From Cheilinus undulatus (Eukaryota > Chordata > Actinopteri > Labriformes > Labridae), in the NCBI RefSeq assembly GCF_018320785.1, contig NC_054877.1:41748151-41812150 (forward strand): a stretch of DNA of 64,000 nt. Reading direction: 5' to 3'. Both the position numbers and the translations under genes were made by a program. Each line of letters opens with the position of its first letter. The first letter of the stretch is position 1. Of this stretch, positions 46,301-55,381 are shown piece after piece. The notes beneath the pieces were generated by a model. The model searched no databases and was not told the origin of the DNA. It saw only the letters and a program-made list of their open reading frames with translations.

Positions 46301-49005
46301 TATTATTCTTTCTGCCAGAGATGTGACAATCTGTAAATGTGAAATGTTTGTGTTACTAGCAGGACCTCTGCTGGTCAGATGTGTTACTACATCAACAGCA
46401 TAAAGCAGCTCTCATGTTCTGTTGTTTCTTCTCACAGCCTATCAGCAACGCTGACTTCATAGTTCCTGTGGAGATCGATGGTACCGTTCATCAGGTATTA
46501 TACACACAATGAAATCATGTTTTATAGGGAGGCTTATCTTTTCATTTAGGAGTTTATAGGTGCAAAGTTCCTGAAGAGAATGGCTGTGATCCAGTTCAAG
46601 TAATCCAGGATAGGCTGTGTGTATCCTGGTTGGCCTATTCATGATTACTTGCACTGGGTGGCAGTCGCTTACAAAGAGAGGAGGGCGCCTAAACTGTAAG
46701 TAAGAATCTCCAAATGAAAGATTTTTGATGCCAAAATATGTAAGATCCTTTTTCAGTACTAATCTCCTTATTATGTTATGAATTTGACCATGAAGGTTGT
46801 GGTTCTGCGTTTATAATGCATTTGTGTGCCTAAAATATAGCTCTATCCTGCAGGTTTATGTGCTGAAACGACCCCATGTAGATGAGTTTCTTCAAAAAAT
46901 GGGCGAGCTATTTGAATGTGTGCTCTTTACAGCCAGCCTTGCCAAGGTGAGTTAAGCCCAGACGTGTTATCTTTTGTTCTGATAAGAGTTTTGGTAACAG
47001 GCCAATGGCAACTGTAGAGATTTTTGTTTTCTGCTGTTTTTATCTTCTCTTGCTTTGTGTTATTTCACAACTCTTTTGCTTTATTCTCCATCCTTTTGTC
47101 TTTTACATTGTATCCAATAATGCATTGGGTAAGTTTAATGAATAAGACAGAGAATAGGGCCTGCTGTGTCTGTCGTAGCAAATGTTTTTCATGCTGAGTT
47201 TAAAGCTTCAGTAGGTGTCAGTGTTTGTTGTATCATAGTGTAGTATATCCCTGTCAGGTAAAAAAAAGGCTTTAAAGGATCTGCTTTAAATAATAGCGTA
47301 GCACTTCTCATCTCAAAGTGTTCTCACTGCAGTATATCACGTGCCTGGTATTCAGATCATGTCTTGTATTTGTTTTTAGCAGTGTAAAACTTTGTTTGTC
47401 TGTTTGTCTTGGACAGTATGCAGACCCTGTGGCAGACCTGCTTGACCAGTGGGGCGTGTTTCGAGCCAGACTCTTCAGAGAATCCTGTGTTTTTCATAGA
47501 GGAAACTATGTCAAAGACCTCAGCCGGCTGGGACGAGAGCTCAGCAACGTCATCATTGTTGACAATTCACCCGCCTCCTACATTTTCCACCCAGAAAACG
47601 CTGTAAGTTAGAAAACTGGAAATATAACTCTTACAGTTAGGAGCTACATCTTTTTTTATATCACCAGTAAATCTCACATTGTTTTCCTGGATCTTCTATT
47701 ATCCTGAAGCTCCTGTAAATTGGGCTGAAAGGGATCAAATCAATACACAATATCAGAGTTGAGAGTTGCATTAAAATCATCAAGATTCTCAGTAAATGTG
47801 AAAAGTCTTGATACTTAGTACAGTTTCAATACCACATGCTTTAAGCCCTTGGTTCCCAATCTGGGGTCCCGGACCCCCTTGGGCGCCAGAGATTTCAGAG
47901 GGTGGTCTAAATTCATGAGGAAACCCATATGATCGGTTCATACAGTGGTCTTTTTTATACCACTTGTGTGTTGGGCTATTTTGTTTAGCTTTAAACAATG
48001 AAAATGATTCAAACTGATGTGTATTTTTAACCGCAATAAGTCGCTTTCTTGTGTGGGTCCTGGGGGGTCCACAAGTTTTTTTTATATACATGTGGGGGGG
48101 GGGCTCAGTGGACAAAAGCTTGGGAACCATTGCTTTAAGCAATATACTATCAGTTATTTCTTCATTCAGTGGCACCAAAAGTACCAAATTTTGGACAAAA
48201 AAAAATCTGGTTTACATTTCTATTTTCACCCCAAAGATGCTGTGAACAGAGAGAGAGAGAGGCAGCACACAATAATGGGCAATCAAATAAGAGCGAGCAC
48301 CAGTGTCCTGCTGCTAAGACAGAGCAGTGAAATGTAATTTTTTTAATGTTTCAGAGCAGTTGCAGTCTAAAGGATTTAGAAACATGCTGAGGACACCCCA
48401 CAGACATAAATTACACAATAATAATTCTTTATTTATGTAGCACTTTTCAAAACAAAGTCACAAAGTGCTTCACAGCATAAAAACAGACAGACAATAAAAT
48501 TAACCCTGTAAAATCTGATACCTTAAATAATGGCCAGAAGGTTCTTTTTTTTGGAACTGAAATGTTTAGGACTCTGCATTTGGTTTCAAGTGGCGTTCTC
48601 TCTGCCTGCAATGTCAATTATAAAGTCTACAAAAATACCTTGTTGGCCTGTTGCAGTATAAATGTGTGGGAAAATACTGAGTCCAGACAAAAAATACCTA
48701 CACTCCTTAATTAGTGTGTATTGATCTGTGATTAAATTGTGACGTGATCCTACCATAAAAGTACGGTATAATATTTCTGCCACAACGCCCTCCTCTGAAT
48801 AATACAATGGCAGTATTTGAGACTGTCTCCATAGATTTGAATTAAGGGCTAATTGTTTTTCTGTTTGCTGTCTCTAAAGGTCCCGGTCCAATCCTGGTTT
48901 GACGACATGAATGACACAGAGCTCCTGGACCTGCTGCCTTTCTTTGAGGGACTCAGCAAAGAGAAAGAAGTTTACGGAGTCCTGCAGAACCTGAGAGGCA
49001 GGTAG
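28298..49005 (+). CDS. ctdspl: CTD small phosphatase-like protein (SCP3 type), complete, 8 coding exons
   Basis: Coding exons are 28298-28373, 42410-42567, 42706-42738, 45091-45192, 46438-46494, 46854-46946, 47417-47602 and 48880-49005. They total 831 nt, or 276 residues, the length of the long human CTDSPL isoform. The protein is a HAD-superfamily Ser/Thr phosphatase that dephosphorylates the RNA polymerase II CTD and is linked to REST-mediated repression of neuronal genes (established knowledge). The DxDxT motif is DLDET, with D112 the nucleophile and D114 the general acid. The downstream blocks [20 protein letters not shown] and [10 protein letters not shown] are intact. The N-terminal region has a basic SLKKQRSRS stretch and a TFFCCF cysteine cluster, which may be lipidated (inference). 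Intron 5 contains mir-26a. Human CTDSPL also neighbours PLCD1, which supports orthology. Confidence 0.97.
29185..29516 (+). mobile_element. SINE-like dispersed teleost repeat
   Basis: A head resembling a tRNA-derived region (TGTGGCTCAGAAGGTAGAGT), then TCACATGTTGTGTCCTTGGG and a 3' end GTGCTATACAAGTTTAAGTC followed by CATTTACCAT. This phrase series is common in teleost genomes. Diverged copy in ctdspl intron 1. Confidence 0.65.
29844..30095. mobile_element. PIF/Harbinger-like MITE, 252 bp
   Basis: Ends GGCTGCGTTCAC and (right, reverse complement) GGCTGGATTCAC, flanked by TTA on both sides (29841-29843, 30096-30098). Non-coding interior. Confidence 0.65.
30122..31356 (+). mobile_element. Tc1-type transposon, best-preserved copy
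   Basis: 1235 bp with terminal repeats CACTACATTGCCAAAAGTAT and ATACTTTTGGCAATATAGTG. The transposase is broken into three pieces: 30199-30426 (HTH region, [15 protein letters not shown]), 30445-30762, and 30756-31106 (catalytic part with [13 protein letters not shown] and [11 protein letters not shown]). Stops and frameshifts prevent activity. Confidence 0.9.
31357..33650. other. ctdspl intron 1, nothing recognised
   Basis: AT-rich intron with a CT/T-rich tract at 32630-32665. No exon, RNA or definable repeat was seen. Confidence 0.45.
33754..33973. repeat. Identical 110-bp tandem duplication
   Basis: Copy 1 at 33754-33863 and copy 2 at 33864-33973 read as identical (both start CTAATCCAGCGTAGGTTTGG and end GCAAATAGCCAATTG). 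It sits beside a GGTGTCCAAACGTTTTTATT phrase (33651) resembling a hAT end. Confidence 0.93.
34000..38880. other. ctdspl intron 1, long unrecognised stretch
   Basis: Nearly 5 kb without a clear transposon or exon. A partial MITE-like phrase (AAGCTGCATTCACACATGAA) occurs at 36031. Short ORFs here have no family resemblance. Confidence 0.4.
38884..39925 (+). mobile_element. Tc1-type transposon fossil (third family)
   Basis: Starts CTGCGTTCCAAATTATTATG, the terminal repeat of a well-known fish Tc1 group. Decayed transposase follows (GGGAAAGAAAAAGGATCTCT, CTGGCCACCCCTAACCAATG). The right terminal repeat is lost; TTATGCAAACATTCAAGTGT at about 39739 is the last clear segment. Confidence 0.7.
40264..40749. 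mobile_element. hAT-type MITE, TAGAGGTGGGA family, copy 1
   Basis: Inverted ends TAGAGGTGGGA and TCCCACCTCTA, with 8-bp flanks ctgttacc (40256-40263) and ctgttagc (40750-40757), 7/8 identical. Shares its interior (CACGATTTGATTCGAT, GATGCATCTAAGAATTGA) with the copy at 61466. Confidence 0.85.
41880..42005 (+). promoter_or_regulatory. Possible internal promoter upstream of ctdspl exon 2
   Basis: Within about 100 bp are CCAATCAG (41892), CCGGGCGGG (about 41915) and an AATATAAG TATA-like box (about 41971), in a locally GC-rich stretch 400 bp before exon 2. Spacing fits a core promoter. No first exon with a convincing donor was proved. Confidence 0.3.
42410..42567 (+). CDS. ctdspl: ctdspl exon 2 (residues 26-78)
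   Basis: Encodes [20 protein letters not shown], the CCF cluster and a low-complexity [11 protein letters not shown] linker ending VEENGSPPK. The acceptor is gacag and the donor gtgagc. Confidence 0.95.
42706..42738 (+). CDS. ctdspl: ctdspl exon 3, 33-nt cassette (residues 79-89)
   Basis: Encodes [11 protein letters not shown] between a tgtag acceptor and gtatgt donor. It is phase 0/0, so skipping preserves the frame. Human CTDSPL has the same 11-residue optional insert, so alternative splicing is likely here too. Confidence 0.88.
45091..45192 (+). CDS. ctdspl: ctdspl exon 4, catalytic DxDxT motif (residues 90-123)
   Basis: Encodes [18 protein letters not shown] and [15 protein letters not shown]. 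It carries the phospho-acceptor Asp of the HAD/FCP-SCP family. Confidence 0.97.
45666..45821 (+). pseudogene. BED-type zinc-finger ORF, hAT transposase-like fragment
   Basis: A 51-codon ORF in ctdspl intron 4 encodes [19 protein letters not shown] followed by SHIKLEKHQ: a Cys-x2-Cys ... His-x5-His pattern with the SxxSHxKxxKH context of BED zinc fingers in fish hAT transposases and hAT-derived proteins. It begins at ATG and ends at TAA. The rest of a transposase was not found. Could be a fossil fragment or, less likely, an exapted exon. Confidence 0.5.
46438..46494 (+). CDS. ctdspl: ctdspl exon 5 (residues 124-142)
   Basis: A 57-nt exon encoding [19 protein letters not shown], phase 0/0. It lies directly upstream of the intron that carries mir-26a. 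Confidence 0.96.
46585..46670 (+). ncRNA. mir26a: mir-26a precursor hairpin in ctdspl intron 5
   Basis: The 22-nt mature 5p arm of miR-26a is present exactly at 46595-46616 (it begins TTCAAGTAATCC). A complementary 3p arm at 46634-46655 (CCTATTCATGATTACTTGCA) closes over a 17-nt loop, and flanking CCAG/CTGG bases extend the stem. Vertebrate CTDSP-family genes host mir-26 members (CTDSPL: mir-26a-1), and the location here, between exons 5 and 6 on the sense strand, is the conserved one. It is probably co-transcribed with ctdspl. Confidence 0.97.
46854..46946 (+). CDS. ctdspl: ctdspl exon 6 (residues 143-173)
   Basis: Encodes [20 protein letters not shown] and [11 protein letters not shown]; phase 0/0. 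Confidence 0.97.
47417..47602 (+). CDS. ctdspl: ctdspl exon 7 (residues 174-235)
   Basis: Encodes [20 protein letters not shown] and the [18 protein letters not shown] block, which contains conserved Asp/Asn residues of the HAD active site. Confidence 0.97.
47847..48132. mobile_element. hAT-type MITE, 286 bp, perfect 8-bp target duplication
   Basis: ctttaagc occurs at both sides (47839-47846 and 48133-48140). Ends CCTTGGTTCCCAATCTGG and (right, reverse complement) CAATGGTTCCCAAGCTTT. Non-coding; in the ctdspl intron between exons 7 and 8. Confidence 0.85.
48420..48490. repeat. Dispersed retroelement-end-like fragment
   Basis: TTTATTTATGTAGCACTTTT and CACAAAGTGCTTCACA phrases are frequent at ends of fish interspersed repeats. 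Short fragment only. Confidence 0.4.
48880..49005 (+). CDS. ctdspl: ctdspl exon 8, terminal (residues 236-276)
   Basis: Encodes [20 protein letters not shown] and the C-terminal helix ending LQNLRGR, with a TAG stop at 49003-49005. Confidence 0.96.
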   Translation, partial: VPVQSWFDDMNDTELLDLLPFFEGLSKEKEVYGVLQNLRGR

Positions 49006-52000
49006 CAGGACACCTGACAGTCATCCTCTCTGCCCGCCTCCACCCCTCTCGACAGCCACATCATCTCTCAGACTCAGGCAGATCCTCCCACACGCGCCAC
49101 TCTTGTCTCTGCCCCAAGAGGACGCCCTGGAGTCTCACTGTGGAAATCTTCATGTTAACCCGTCTCTGCTCTTGCCTCCTGGTGACCGTCTGCCTTCTGA
49201 GTGCCATCAGAATAAATAAAAGAAACACTAAATATCCCAGGAGCACTGTGTTTCACTGTAAAACACACCAGAACGTGTACAGATCGTCCTACGTTGATCA
49301 GATTTGGGACATAAAGCTAAGAGGATTGAACTCTGGTCTTTATTTTCAAACCAACAAAGTTTTACTATTTGGTGAAGTGCTTGTTTTAAAACCAAAAAAA
49401 GAGAACGTTTTTTTCCTGAAACTTCTTTTGTGGTACCACACAAAAGCCTGAGAAGATTTAGTCCTCGTATTGTTGCTATGCAGGCAGTTTCTGGTCGGAG
49501 GAAGGACTGTGATTCTCTTTTCTTACCGAATGAAGTGCCTTGTGTGAATGTTGTTTATATAGGGAGATATTTTGTACATGGCATATTTCCAGAGTACTAC
49601 AGTCTTTACACAATATGCTTTAAAGTGGACACAGAAATATCTTGATAAACAAGTTTTACTTTGTTTTTTAACATCAAACGCTGGGTTAATGTCTCCAAGT
49701 ATTCTCTTCTTTTCCCAGTATGCTTGTGCCATTATATAGATGTGACTTTTGTTCTTTCTGATTTCATTATACGTAGGAATAGTTACTTTGTTTTAGGCAA
49801 AGGAGTATGTTTGCAATTGTGAACCTTGCACCCAACCCTTTGCGTTTGATAGTTTTGATCTGAGCGTTCAGATAAAAATGTGCCATTTATTTCTCTTATA
49901 TTACCCCCTCCCCTCCCTAATCTCATTTTATTATTTGCCAAATAATTAAATGACTTTTTAACAGGCTTCATATCTTTAACAGGGGTTCTGCTTAAACATG
50001 TTAAACTATTAGTTGTAAGCATAGCATTATAGGTTTGGTTCTTTTGACAAATAGCTGTCAAATACATTTGTATGTTTTTATTGTTATGAGCTCCTTGTTT
50101 GTCTTGTCTTGCTTATCATACGGCTACCTTTAAGCTTTTTCTTTCTTCTTTTTGGCACACGCAAGAGGTGCAGCTTCATCTTGAGGGGATTATCTTCCTC
50201 CAGAATTGTACACAGTTGCAAAGATATCCCTTTTTATTGTTTCAAATGGTCTGGGATCTCACAGAAAATGGGTTGAGTGCCATGTTTGAGTTATTTTTCA
50301 TGAGGGGGTATAGTTTAGTGTCTGAGTCTGAACGGAGTTAAAATCACACAGTGATGGCCGTAGAGTAAAACCAGTGGAGACTGCGTGTGGTGTTTACCTT
50401 CCCAGACTCTCTTTAACTGCTCTTCACCTCAGTGCCTACGTCTTGAGAGGAGCCACACAAACCCAATGCTGCAACATTAGCTACCATGGCAATAACCTTT
50501 TTAGGGGGACGATTCCATCCCGAGTGTTTGGTTTGGGTGTCCAGAGCATTTGACACAGCTCGCCAGCAGAGGTTTGGTTGACAGTGAAGGCGGGCCTGGT
50601 CATCACAATGACTTGAAGTGTTTATTACTCAATGTTAAACCCTTCCTTTTAGCAGAAAAGTGGACATTTCTAATTTGGTTTCATTTAGACAGAAAGTTGA
50701 TTTATTGGTGTTTTTTACAACTTGAATGTTGCTCCTCTAATTCAGCAACATCAGCCAAACAACCTTGTATAGTGAACTACATTGCCATAGTTATATCAGC
50801 TTCTGTTGTGAAAGAAAGTTGAAGAAAAGACGCCTTTCAATCCTACAGATGGGTGTCCGCTGCTGGACTATCTGTGTTTAGCGCCAGCTCAAAGTGGAAC
50901 AACACTGGAGAGCTGCTAAAGGACTGTGAAGAACCTCATTGTGGCGTTGATGCCTGTGGAGGCACAAAACAATGTTTCTTTATTGATTCGAAGGTTGCAT
51001 CAACACCCTTTGGCATTGTCTCATTAGCATTTACTGTCTGGAGTTTGGAGAAGTCATGAGTCAATCAGTTTGGGGAGCTAACATTGTAAAACAATAAAAA
51101 TGAAGCAGGTAAATGCTTCAGCTTTATTTAGCTCTTATTTTTTGATTTATAGGTCATGATGTTTGTAAAGACCTACACCACTTCATGATTCCCAACATGG
51201 AGAGGCTGCTGTTCCTTCAGGCGCATCTAAATCTTTTTGCATAAGCGTTTGTGTTGGCGGTGAGTGTCGAGCTCACAGCGATGGTTTCAGTGCAATGTCC
51301 TTTTATAAGAAGCGACTCTTCTCAACCTCTGATGATTTACCTTTCTCTGAAAATGTTGTTTGTATCATTGTGATATTTTTCTACCAACCTACCGTTTGTC
51401 AGTATTTGGTTTAAAAAGTCGCCTATTATCCGTTGTGTCCATCTTTTGTCTCCTTCCTGTATTCTCCTCTCTCTCTTGCCTTTGGTGAGAAATCTCAGTC
51501 AGGTCTCGTCTTTCCTATCAGGGGACATACGTGTTTGTGCGCAGACACGTTATCTGTGCGTCCTTACAGTGTTTTTTTGTGCATCACCTCACTCATAATC
51601 ACACAGTCATCATTTTATATTGATTTAACACCAAAGTTCTTCAACACTTGAGTTTAAGTCACTGTGCTTTCTTTCTGGTTATTATTCACTTTATTTTTTT
51701 AAACACTTTGTTGGTTTACTTTGCGTGTTGGCAGCGTGTTGTCATCCTCAGCATCACTTTTTTCTTTCTTTCCATAATAAAAGGCTTCATTGAAACAAAT
51801 CCCCCATGTTTGTTTTCTTAATTTACCCAAACGTCTGATATACTTCATAAAATAAGGCCAAAGATCATCACTAAAGATGGTGTGATGGAGGTTTCCAGCG
51901 ACTTTGTGACCCTGATTTGGATGAATAACACCGGAAGTCATGAGAGAGGCTATTCCTGTGTTCTGTTGACATATTTTACAGGAAGTCATTCATTTTCTGC

Positions 52001-52045
52001 CTTTAATTTCCTTCCAGTAATGTCACAATAAAGCACATTTTTTTG
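49006..52045 (+). other. ctdspl: Probable long 3' UTR of ctdspl
   Basis: About 3 kb without gene structure or recognisable transposons follows the stop. Plus-strand AATAAA signals occur near 49212, 51094, 51775 and 52026; the last is followed by a TG-rich element. Human CTDSPL also has a multi-kilobase 3' UTR. Several polyadenylation sites are likely. The transposon-free composition contrasts with the flanks. Confidence 0.55.
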
Positions 52046-52396
52046 GAGAAATGTTGCTTGTCCTCTGTCAGTAAACTAACAGCTAAACAGGCAATATTAA
52101 AGTCATCAAGAACAATATTAGATATAATTAAGAGAAGCAGCTAAAAGGACAAGTTCCAAGCCATTTGTGGAGTATACCAATGGTATTTAGGGTAGTTCCT
52201 GTCTAAAACATGGGATGGCTCACTGTGAAAGATAACCACTACCTAATAAAACTTAATCATGTCCAACCACCATGCTCTGTCTCACTGATACTGCAGGACA
52301 AGTCTGTAAAAAAGAGTGCACTGCATCTCGTTATTTAGTTGAAATTCTCTTCACTTTTCCTGCTCAAACACCTCTTTGCTTTCTGTATAACTTAAA

Positions 52397-52765
52397 GGTC
52401 CTATATTATGCAAAATACACTTTTTCAGTCTTTTTTTGTTTTTGCAAAACTATGTGCCCCTGGCCTGTCCAAAATCCCCCCAAGAATCAGAATAATTCAC
52501 CCCCCCCAAGCCGTTCTCAGATTTTTCCCTCACGATGTGATGTGGGGAGTTAGCAGCGCCCCCAGGTTCGGTTGGCCCTCCCCACTTGGTAGAAAGTTGG
52601 AAGAAAGTTCTGCCCTCCTCTCCTGATGCTCTTCTTAGCTGCCAGAGAGCAATTTCAATGAAGCCACATCTATTTCCCTGAAAGGGGCGTGGTCAGGGGC
52701 GGAGTCAGACAGCTCAGCAACATTTAAAGCCACAGACACAGAAACAGCTCGTTCTGAGCAGGCCT
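52397..52765 (+). repeat. Dispersed repeat, copy B
   Basis: Starts TTAAAGGTCCTATATTATGC and shares the CACTTTTTCAG, GTTCTCAGATTTTTCCCTCA, AAGTTCTGCCCTCCTCTCCT and GTCAGACAGCTCAG segments with the inverted copy at 19850-20235. Follows the ctdspl 3' UTR. Confidence 0.6.
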
Positions 52766-53465
52766 TGTCTGTCATCAGACAGATCCATCTTGCAAAACTC
52801 CAATCTACAACGTTTGTGCCAGACCCAAAAATGTTTCTGATCATTCAGCATCATTTGAGGAGAACAAGGAGGTAGTCACGGTTGGATTTCGTTGAACTGG
52901 AAACTGATAGTAATGGCTGCCACAGTGTAGCATTTTTGCTTAAAAGTAGCTATAGTATAGCAGCAGTTTTATCAGAACTTGACCATATTGCTTATAAAGC
53001 GTAAAGTCTTATCAAAGTCAAGCTTCTCTGCTCATGAAATACAGCAGCACTTGCGTGCAAGCTCAGGTTAGTAGTGGAGCTGCACAGGCATACTACCTCA
53101 TTTTATCTTGTTGCTCTGATTGGCTCTTAACAAATATGACAGGCAGAACATTCATCCAATCAGGTCAGGTATGGGAGCATACCAGCACTGTCAAACTTGG
53201 TCCAGTACTGCTCTGGCCTCCTGACAGCCTTCGTCTGGGCCTGTGCCAGGCCCATGCTCCAACTCTCCAGATATCCTTCCAGCTGCCTTATTGAGAAGTG
53301 GAATGATGCACGTAGTTTCCCCCTGCTCCTCGGCATCCAGTATGTGATGAGCTGGATCAGGCCCGGGAAAGTCCCTGCTATCCTGAGCACGTCAGCATTA
53401 GACACACAGTCTTACCAATGATACCCCGAAATGTGCTGAAGAGAAGTCGTCACAAAGGAGTCCGG

Positions 53466-53986
53466 TCAGCGACTCTGGAAATTAGTTAACGTTGAGGCAG
53501 ATCGATGGATTACGCTGCCAAGGTAGAACTGATCTACAACTTCCATGCTCTCAGTGTTCACAGACACAGATTTGATGACTGCATCCTTCTTTGTTTTGGC
53601 CCAAGAGACGTGCATTTCCAATGCTTCAGCCTCCTCACTCAGCCATCGAAGAGCCCCCCCACAGACATCTACAGTCTTCACAAGGATCACAGCATCATCA
53701 GCAAAATACAGATCAGTGATCTGGACATCAACAAATGACACTTCACAGTTCTCTGCCCGTTACCCGTCCCATTATCCAGTCCATACAGGTACTGAAGAGC
53801 ATAGGAGCTAAGACGCACCCCTGCCTCGACCCAGAATCAACTGGAAAGAAGTCAGAAGTGGAGCCGTCACACGTCACAGCCCTCTCTCTACCAGAATGTA
53901 GTGCAAACATCAGCTGGATCCTGGAGAGCCCTGGAATCCTCCAGAGGGCATCTCTACTAATCAAGTTAAACACTTTCAGGAAGTAA
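53466..53986 (-). mobile_element. Non-LTR retrotransposon (LINE) reverse transcriptase fragment
   Basis: On the minus strand, 53973-53743 encodes SGSRQGCVLAPMLFS (RT motif 4). After a frameshift, 53741-53466 encodes ITDLYFADDAVILVKT with the catalytic FADD box, then VSWAKTKKDA and a VVDQFYLGSVI block. Both ends are missing. A LINE fossil between the convergent ctdspl and plcd1 genes. Confidence 0.82.
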
Positions 53987-53993
53987 ACATAAA

Positions 53994-55289
53994 CAGAAAC
54001 CCTCTACTGAATTCCTGAAAGCGCTCACCTAAAGTGAGTGCCAGGATGCGGTCTGCCATAGACCTCTTAGGTGTAAAGGTCCAACCCCCTTTATGAACTT
54101 TTTGAAAAGCCCTGCCCTTCCCAAATGCTTTTTATGGGAGATTGCTCAGATTAATGTGAAAATCTGGCATGTCGGGTAATTGTAAGACCAGATCTGCAAG
54201 GAGATAAGAGGTATCATTGTGTCCACAGGGGGCACCAAAACTGACAGTTCTTCCCTGGAGCTTTAAATGAGATACTGCATTAAGTACATGAGATATTGGA
54301 TATTGTTACATTAGACAAAGGCTTCCATGCCACTCAGCTAACTATTTAACTGTGCACTCATGTACCGCCTCGTTGACTCCCCTCTGATTGTTGGACTGAT
54401 GCTGTGTACTAAAGGCGTTTCCATCCAAAGGTCACCTGGTAATGACTCTCTGGAAAGACTGAAGCAGCTCAGCCCCAAACAGGTTTCTTTCTATCCTGTT
54501 TGCATAAAATAAAGTACTTGATATCCTTTTGTGTGCACTGTACACACTACTATTTGTTATAAGAAAGAACAGCTGCACTAATTCACTTGGCACTACTGAA
54601 AGACAAACTCTTCCTTAGTATGATGCAGATTTGAATCGACATTGAGGACAGAAACACTGCTGTACTGAACAGAAATAAATGCACTGGGACAACTGTTTAG
54701 TTTTTGAAATTTTTATCTTCATCTTGATTTACAAAAAGACAAAGAAGTTATCTCAATATTGTCACATAAAAAATAATCATATTTGCTGACTAAAATAACT
54801 ATTGATGAAGACAAGGCACATTGTTTTTGTATTGGCGTCTGTTTCTAAAGATTCAGAAAAAAAAGTCATTTGGATATAAAGATTTAAATACACAAAACAT
54901 TGACAGAAATGAGGGAGCCAGGCCTAAATCTCTAAGCCATTGCAAACTGAACAACACTAAAATAGTGTGTATGAAACAACTCATACAATGTGTTTGGAGC
55001 ATTATAGCATGTGTTGTGTTTGCATGCTTTTACTCACTTAATACAAATAATTTTCAGTTGCAGATAGAACTCTTAAGCTCTGTCTAATGATGCTACTGTC
55101 CCGTCAGAGGAGAAAGATTTAGAGTAGCTGCTTAAACTACTGGAGAGAAGCCAATAAGTTAATCATACACTAATACTAGAAAAAAAGGGAAATATATACT
55201 AGAATATAAAATCCAGATAACCAGCTTAAAAATGGCTGTGTGGTGTGAAGAGGCATCCTGCAGACAGAATTATGCCAATCTGTGACGTC
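53994..55289. other. Intergenic space downstream of plcd1, including its 3' UTR
   Basis: 54060-54265 has phrases typical of short dispersed fish elements (CCCTTTATGAACTTTTTGAA, CACAGGGGGCACCAAAACTG). The rest is AT-rich with no gene. The plcd1 3' UTR must occupy part of it, but its end is not marked by a clear signal. Confidence 0.4.
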
Positions 55290-55381
55290 TCACTCTGCGT
55301 CCAGGACCATAATGTGTACAAAGAGTCCCGCTGAGGGGAGCAGGTCTCCATTCTTGTTGAAGAGAGGAACGTGTCTGTATC
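55290..55381 (-). CDS. plcd1: plcd1 terminal exon
   Basis: Encodes [20 protein letters not shown] and VHIMVLDAE, with a TGA stop at 55292-55290. It forms the last strands of the C2 domain. No convincing minus-strand AATAAA was seen just downstream, so the 3' UTR end is undefined. Confidence 0.94.

Noticed and set aside
53160..53405. 81-codon minus-strand ORF next to the LINE fragment
   Set aside because: No recognisable family, no Kozak or splice context; probably chance or decayed LINE flank.
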